From positions 39,369,723 to 39,433,722 of the forward strand of contig CM038717.1 in the NCBI GenBank assembly GCA_021613375.1: a stretch of DNA of 64,000 bases, given 5' to 3'. The notes below the pieces were generated by a model, which saw only the letters and a list, made by a program, of their open reading frames with translations, searched no databases and was not told where the DNA came from. Shown here one piece after another: positions 57,791 to 64,000 of this stretch (the first letter of the stretch is position 1; the number at the start of each line of letters is the position of its first letter). This DNA comes from Megaleporinus macrocephalus (taxonomy: Eukaryota; Chordata; Actinopteri; Characiformes; Anostomidae). The position numbers and the translations under genes are program-made.

Positions 57791-58262
57791 CAGTCTACCA
57801 TGCTGTATATGCCAACAGGGCATACACTGAAGCCCTTACTCTTGACTTGAACCGACCAGAACACTGGTGCCTGCTCAAAGCATTATCGGGGGTCCAAGGT
57901 CAATGGGGTCAGATCACCATTCTGGCTCCTCCAGCTGGTCCTCAAGGTCAACTGTGGTCCAGGTGTCCTTACAGGCTGTGGTTTGAGTATCCTTACTTTC
58001 ACCTCTTTTGTTGTCATCTACGTGGGCTCCACGTTTTCTTTTGGCTGGGCTGGTTGCTTCACGCCATCCATTCTGCTCCAGAGTACTGGGAGGAAAGCCC
58101 AGGAAACCATACGCTGTACCTGGTCTGCACCCAAGAAACATACTTAGGGAGCACTGAGTTAGTTTGCCAAGTTGGATGCCGATCCATTTTCCCATGTAAT
58201 GGCGAATAACTGCAGTCTCCACCATGAGCGGTCATTATGAACTGTATGGTAATCATGGACAT
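57791..58262 (-). other. Unrecognised minus-strand frame adjoining the duplication
   Basis: A minus-strand frame of 103 codons at 57914-58225 reads MVETAVIRHYMGKW and later PAKRKRGAHVDDNKRG, a basic cluster that could be a nuclear localisation signal; a second frame overlaps at 58059-58262. A plus-strand frame (57847-58209) also overlaps. Possibly the 5' part of the same decayed coding sequence as copies A and B. Confidence 0.3.
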
Positions 58263-59055
58263 TACTTGCTCCTCAGGCTGAAAATCAGGAAAATTACATG
58301 CTTGCTGCTTTTGTGGCCAGCGCCATACGAGCTTGTTTGAAAATCACAATGCTTAAAGACCCAGTTGACAGTCTCTGGATTACTCAGTTGACGTCTCTGA
58401 TGTGCTAAAAATTGAGAAACTACTGGAGCTACAATTTAGACATGAACAAGAAAGAAACTCGCTTATTTGTGAGTCAACTGCAGCAAACTGTCCTGACAGA
58501 AGCAAAGGAAGTGATCTGAGAGCAACTGGAATACTGGCACGATGGAGAGTGACGGTCACAAGAGACTTCCTGTTTACCTGTACACAGGTAGATGAAGGTA
58601 GTGTTACAGTTGACCTGTACACAAATAGGTAAAGGTAGTGTTACAATTTACCTGTACACAGGTAGGTGAAGGTATCTTTACAGTGAGGGTGAAGGTAATA
58701 TTAGGAGTCCTGTGCTGTCTTTGTAATCAGAGAGTGCATGTAAAGTTTCTATATGGGAGGTTTGAACAGTGATGATATGCTGCCTTCTAGACTCCGTCTT
58801 CTTCAGAGACATCCAATAATAGTTATACATTTCACCATAATTGAGAAACCTGTTACATTCTCCCACTTTCTCCCCCTTTCTTTCTTTCCCTATCTCCATT
58901 CTCCTTCTCTTTCTCTGTAGCATTTTCTACAGGGGACTATTTTTTTTGCTATTTCACCCCTCCTCTCCCCCTCTCTCTCTTTTTCTTTTTCCACCTCTCC
59001 CCTCTTCTTTCCTTTCTTTATAGTGTTCTCTCCATCTCTTATATATATATTTCCT
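58263..59055. other. Single-copy DNA with a short ACCTGTACACA repeat and CT-rich stretch
   Basis: ACCTGTACACA plus AGGTAGGTGAAGGTA recurs three times at about 58575-58680; a CT-rich stretch lies at 58860-59040. Confidence 0.5.
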
Positions 59056-59185
59056 CACCATCTAAAGAAGTATCCCCAAAATGGCAACTTTACAGGACAG
59101 AACAAAAACTATCTTTACTTTTAATGGAAGTCAATGGAACCAGAACTTTTTCCAAAGTATTATGGAGCGTTTCTGTCTGTCTGAT
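59056..59185 (+). repeat. Foldback family, single left-type arm
   Basis: Begins CACCATCTAAAG like 50933 and continues AACTTTACAGGA, AAGTCAATGGAACCAGA and GGAGCGTTTCTG. Inserted right beside a short TA run. Confidence 0.7.
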
Positions 59186-59848
59186 CATCACAAGAACCGA
59201 CACTATAAAATGCGTCTGCTGCGTTTCAAGGATGCAGAAAAATAAAAATCATCAAAAATGGAGATGCATGTGTTTCTTTGGACTGATATACAAATAATAA
59301 ACAGAGTGTGAGAATCCACACCTCAGGAATCAACTGGTCAGCGGTTCTGATGATACATGCACCGCTGTCACTCCAGCTGTCTGTATGTGTGCAGACAGGC
59401 TGAGTGAGAGAGACCAACTGAGGGTGAAAGCCCCCGTCTATGTGCCTGTCCCAGGGGTCTCGTTACCTTCGAGGTCTTGGAGAATGTGCAGTGGGCTGAA
59501 GAAGGTCAGAGCTGGAGAGGACACACACATACGCATGACCTGACCTCATCAACACACACTCACCGCAGCTCTCCTGCATCAGAAACCTGATCTAAACCCT
59601 CCAAACCATCTGTAGACCCTGGCAGGCGGAAGATGAGCCCCAATCAGTTAGCGTGGTGCTGATCTAAATCATAAACGATTCCCACTTACATCAGATACAG
59701 CCGACCAGCCGAGCTCATCCAGAAAGAGCTGTGAGGTTTATGTTGCTAATAAATACCAGACTCTTATATTTCAGGGTCACTGAGTATATTCATTCCTTTA
59801 GTTTTAGAGAACTATAATTTACATAAACAAAACACTTTCTCTGACAGT
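59186..59848. other. Single-copy spacer
   Basis: Nothing recognised. Confidence 0.4.
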
Positions 59849-60857
59849 TGTTACGACCTGGTCTGGGGTCAGGCCATAACTGAAACTGAGAGTGGGTTCT
59901 CTCCCCTGACGTCTACCAGACCAAACACAGGACACTGTTCAAACCAGAGAACTGCAAGTTTATTGTCAATAAATGAGTGATGGATGGGACACGGGCTTCA
60001 GGGACAAGCAAACACAAAATAACAAACCACTAAAGAAAGAACTCTAACTAAACTGAAAACAAAGCAAACAAAATACACCAAACTACCCCTAACTACCCCT
60101 AACTCCCCTAACTACCCCTAACTCCCCTAACTCCCCTAACTACCCCTAACTCCCTACCACAAAACAGGAGAAAAGGGTAGATAAACAAAAGGCACTCGTC
60201 CCCTACGTCCCACAGAGATCTTATGGAATCTAACAAAGCTGTAGTTAAATATACAGATGTAGTGGAGAGTGCCGAGCTGGTCTGGGCTGGTCTGGGCAAG
60301 AGTTGTTCCAGGTCAGGTCAAAGGAGAGAACCCTAAACATCTCCTCAACATGGCCTCTTGATGATCTTTTATATTGCAAGGGGTAAATCATGAACCTGCA
60401 CAATGTCACAAAGAAAAAACACACACAACAACATGGCCACCAACAGACCTAAAAAAAAAAAAGGCTATTACGACCAGGGGTTATAACCCTTAAGAAAAAA
60501 AACCTCTAAAATATTTCAATAACAAAAATGTTAATCAATACATCAACAAGGGCACTCTACAACACAAACTACTGTCATACTAAAAGTCAAAGACTAAAAA
60601 CAGAGTTTATTGTTCAGAGTGTGGCATAGGCAGTCGAACAAATCTAAATATCACTTCTATATCCGGTATTTAACAAACGAGTGTGGCTTAAGAACACTGA
60701 ACGAAACTAGTCTCCCAAACCACAAGTCACCCAAATATAATTCACTGTGCCCAAACCAGCATTCTCCGGTCTGCACAACTTTAATCAAGAGTTTAGTGGG
60801 TTAGGAAAGGTTTTTCAGATTTGGGTGACTATTGACTTCTAGTGTTTGTTCGTAACA
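59849..60857 (-). mobile_element. Probable solo LTR, 1009 bp, minus orientation
   Basis: The plus strand begins TGTTACGACC and ends TCGTAACA, sharing an 8-bp inverted pair TGTTACGA/TCGTAACA. Read minus, AATAAA occurs in CATTTATTGACAATAAACTT about 110 bases before the CA end, followed by CAGTTCTCTGGTTTGAACAG, a usual R-U5 texture. Flanks (ACAGT and TCTGT) do not form a clean duplication, so the boundaries are less certain than for the LTR at 54.8 kb. No internal coding region. Confidence 0.5.
60082..60155. repeat. 10-bp tandem repeat (AACTACCCCT / AACTCCCCT)
   Basis: About 8 units inside the probable LTR, with 9- and 10-base variants. Confidence 0.93.
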
Positions 60858-61135
60858 TCTGTAGACAACTCTAGAGCTAAAGATGCAAAATCTAGATGCC
60901 AAACATGTCTTTGCTGATCGACTACATCTGATATAAGTGGAAAATTATAGCAGTATAGCAAAGAACAGTAAGAGCCTGGAGTTCCTGTCAATTCTAATCC
61001 ATATCAGAATGTCAGACAGCTCTGACCGGTGGCGTAAAGCTGTCCAGTACCTGTGAACGTTAGACTCGTAGATAAAAAAACGTCTTGGCTGATTGACTAC
61101 ATTTGAGGAAACAAGGAAACAAAATTTTATATAGT
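60858..61135. other. Single-copy spacer
   Basis: The phrase TGCTGATCGACTACAT near 60912 is echoed by GGCTGATTGACTACATTTGA near 61088, a weak 175-base repeat. Confidence 0.35.
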
Positions 61136-61195
61136 GGCTATATTTATATATATATTTATATATACATACATACATATATATATATATTTATGTAG
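61136..61195. repeat. (TA)n / (TACA)n patch
   Basis: TATATA with TACATACA interruptions; a second (TA)n lies at about 61648-61670. Confidence 0.9.
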
Positions 61196-61689
61196 CCACT
61201 GATTGTGAGATGAACAGCACAGAAACGATGCAGTCCACAGTTCTTAGTTCTTGTCAGGACAGAAGGCGCACCAATCAATCACGTGCCGTAGTGGATGATT
61301 GACAGGTGCAGGCCTCTAATCAGCTCTGTTCCCCGGCAGAAGTTAGAGTCAGAGTCAATCACAGTGCCAGTGTCAGTGAAGTGAAAGTGAACAAAACCCA
61401 TCCATCCAGTCCATGGACGCAGAAGAATGTGGGCAAAAAGGAGGAATAAGACGGAGGAGAGTGAACTGAGCGAAATACGACATACCAATTGAAGGAGTAT
61501 TAATATTAATATGAGAGGTGGCCGCTGTGATCTGTTAATGTATTTGTTTTCATTTAACTTTGTAAAATAAAATCTGAAAAAAACTTATGTTTCAATTTTT
61601 TTACTGCCAGAGTAAAACCCACATATTAAACACACTATTATTACCTATATATATATATATATATATATAAATATCATGTTATATATTAT
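61196..61689. other. Single-copy spacer
   Basis: Nothing recognised beyond the TA run near 61650. Confidence 0.4.
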
Positions 61690-62345
61690 TACAAATTAAT
61701 ATCTCTTGGCATCTCCCTAGCAACCATTCCTCTCAGTAGTCAGCCGTTTAGCCATGCCTTAGAACAAGCCCAAGTACCATAGCAACTGCCTAGCAACATT
61801 TCCCATTGGCAAGCACCTGGTACACCTTGGCAACCATCTAGCAATATATTAGCAACCACATGCACTCCTTGACATTTGTCTAGCGGCACCTAAGCAACCC
61901 CCCTGCAACCCTCTAACAAGCACTCTACTCAGTAAACATCCTGTACATCACCAGCCCTCACACCATAGCAACTGCCTAGTCACACTTTAGCAACCTCTAG
62001 GTAACCCTCTAACAACCACTCCCCTTACTTACCCCCCGTACACCATGGCAACCTCATAGCAATCTCATAGCAACACCGTAGTAAACACCTGGTACATCTT
62101 TGCAACCATCTAGCAACACACTATACAGCAACCACATGCTGCACATTGGTGTCCACCTAGCAGGACCTCAGCAATCACATAGCAACATCTTAGCAACCAT
62201 CTGGTACAACATGACAACCATTTAGCTGCACACTACACAGCAACTACATGGTACACATTAGCATCCGCCTAGCAACACTATGACAAACTCCTGGAATGCC
62301 ACAGCAACTATCTAGCAACACCCCAGCAACCAGGTAAAATACCAC
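61690..62345. repeat. Degenerate TAGCAAC satellite
   Basis: Loose repetition every 20-23 bases of CTAGCAAC, TTAGCAACCA, CATAGCAACTGCC and CTGGTACACCTTGGCAACCA. Such AGCAACC repeats are widespread in fish genomes. Confidence 0.85.
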
Positions 62346-62477
62346 AGTAAGTGCCTGGCAAGTTGAAACACTCATGCAGAGCAATTAATGTTTTTATTAC
62401 ATATTTATACATACATTATTACACACATACCCCTAAATATAAACACAACATTATAGAGCACACTATTACAAACAGCT

Positions 62478-62479
62478 AT

Positions 62480-62522
<43 letters not shown>

Positions 62523-62530
62523 AACAAACA
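62478..62530. repeat. (CA)n then (CAAA)n microsatellite
   Basis: About 19 CA units followed by three CAAA units. Confidence 0.95.
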
Positions 62531-62935
62531 CACTTTCTCTGCTGCGTGTTCAGCTAATCAATACAGCACAATATAGCCCAGGTGTGAGCGTGTGCTCCCC
62601 AGTAAATACTTCATGGCTGCTGTCAGAGCGCTGAGTAGCTGAGGAGACATTTCTTATGCTCTTTCAGAGAAGCTGACGTCTGACTAATGTAGCTATACTG
62701 TACCTGCTCTGCCTCCATCAACCTCTCACACTGTATCACACTCTACCCTGCAGTCGTGCTCATGTTGTGAAGACTCATATATCTGCTGGTTGACAGTGTT
62801 TACAGAGCTGGTGCATGCGCCACTGCAGGTCACTGACTGTTTGTGTCCGTACAAAAACACACTTTTAAACACAGTGTGAACTAAAAACTGCAAACACAGT
62901 TTACACACAACGTATAACAGACATGCTTAAGAAAA
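62531..62935. other. Single-copy spacer
   Basis: Nothing recognised. Confidence 0.4.
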
Positions 62936-62937
62936 GC

Positions 62938-63560
62938 ACACTGTAAAGCACATACTATACAGTAAAACACACTGCTGAGCACATACTATACAGTAAAACA
63001 CACTGTAGAGCACATACTATACAGTAAAACACACTGTAAAGCACATACTATACAGTAAAACACACTGTAGAGCACATACTATACAGTAAAACACACTGTA
63101 GAGCACATACTATACAGTAAAACACACTGTAGAGCACATACTATACAGTAAAACACACTGCTGAGCACATACTATACAGTAAAACACACTGTAGAGCACA
63201 TACTATACAGTAAAACACACTGTAGAGCACATACTATACAGTAAAACACACTGTAAAGCACATACTATACAGTAAAACACACTGTAGAGCACATACTATA
63301 CAGTAAAACACACTGTAAAGCACATACTATACAGTAAAACACACTGTAAAGCACACACGATACAGTAAAACACACTGTAAAGCACACACGATACAGTAAA
63401 ACACACTGTAAAGCACATACTATACAGTAAAACACACTGTAAAGCACACACAATACAGTAAAACACACTGTAAAGCACATACTATACAGTAAAACACACT
63501 GTAAAGCACATACTATACAGTAAAACACACTGTAAAGCACATACTATACGGTAAACACAC
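62938..63560. repeat. 31-bp minisatellite, about 20 units
   Basis: The unit contains CACACTGTAGAGCACATACT and ATACAGTAAAA, with GAG/AAG and CATACTATAC/CACACGATAC variants. The C/V/L/Y-rich minus-strand frames (91 and 60 codons) are artefacts: 31 is not a multiple of 3, but the unit lacks stops in all three phases on that strand. Confidence 0.97.
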
Positions 63561-63845
63561 TGTAAAAAACACTTTAATCACACTCCATAGCAACCAGCGT
63601 AAAAAAAAAACACACTGTAAAGCACACACTTTCCTTACACTGCATTATCTTTTTGTTACATGTAGTAAACGATCACGCTGTACACAGTGTAAATAACAAT
63701 CCCACCGTCCTCCAGTGTCCCCCATAAACACTTCTGTCTCAGCCTGATGACGCGCCTCCGTCCTGCTTTAGATGCACGAGCATGCAGTACAACTGGCTTT
63801 GTTTGTGTGACAGTGGCTCATGATCAAAACAACATAATTGAGTTA
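63561..63845. other. Single-copy spacer
   Basis: Begins with decayed CACACTGTAAAGCACAC echoes of the 31-bp array, then single-copy sequence; nothing else recognised. Confidence 0.4.
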
Positions 63846-63846
63846 C

Positions 63847-64000
<154 letters not shown>

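Overview
This window looks like vertebrate, almost certainly teleost fish, nuclear DNA. It has no bacterial-type gene layout. It carries a Tc1-type transposase relic in two orientations, tRNA-derived SINEs, a LINE-type 3' tail, a piggyBac-type non-autonomous element and solo LTRs. It also has very long microsatellite and minisatellite tracts and only one convincing protein-coding exon. Several dispersed repeats (16.1-16.6 kb, 13.9 kb, 28.1 kb) resemble, from memory, families common in otophysan fish such as characins and catfishes. That placement is an inference, not a database result.

The one supported gene part is a first coding exon on the minus strand, 22739-22826. It sits in a CpG-rich block (about 22430-23160), starts in a strong Kozak context, encodes a signal peptide and ends at a consensus AG|GTGAGT donor. 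Everything below about 22.7 kb would be its intron or downstream flank; everything above about 23.2 kb would be its upstream flank. No other exon was recognised. A second CpG-rich, promoter-like block with four splice-donor-like sites lies at 1.78-2.2 kb on the plus strand.

Layout: 0-2.3 kb, SINE and dispersed repeat; 2.3-3.6 kb, AT-rich DNA, (TA)n and (GA)n; 4.3-8.9 kb, a 42-bp minisatellite with higher-order structure; 9-14.8 kb, successive 36-, 10-, 61- and 17-bp arrays mixed with (GA)n, (CA)n and (GT)n; 15-21 kb, dispersed elements and conserved-looking single-copy DNA; 21.4-22.4 kb, GA/GATA arrays; 22.4-23.2 kb, gene start; 24-28 kb, mostly single-copy DNA rich in homeodomain-type ATTAATT motifs; 28.8-33.6 kb, minisatellites, including tandem CTCF-like motifs and GGGTA-rich pentamer arrays; 34.4-37.2 kb, a degenerate satellite dense in TGAGTCA, interrupted by a retroelement flanked by 8-bp repeats; 39.8-41.3 kb, Tc1 relic and a 61-bp array; 41.8-45.9 kb, a 20-bp array made of tRNA A-box-like sequence; 46.3-53 kb, piggyBac-like element, Tc1 relics with two Tc1-derived minisatellites, and a foldback element; 54.8-60.9 kb, two solo LTRs around a tandemly duplicated unknown sequence; 61-64 kb, degenerate TAGCAAC repeats, a 31-bp array and (GA)n.

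I found no operon, CRISPR array or new enzymatic system. The most interesting material is structural. Several minisatellites appear to have been born inside identifiable transposable elements: Tc1 transposase at two loci, a LINE-type 3' region, and probably a SINE or tRNA head. Some arrays multiply known factor-binding motifs (pol III A box, AP-1, CTCF-like). Nearly all long open frames here are by-products of repeats whose period is a multiple of three or of dinucleotide tracts.
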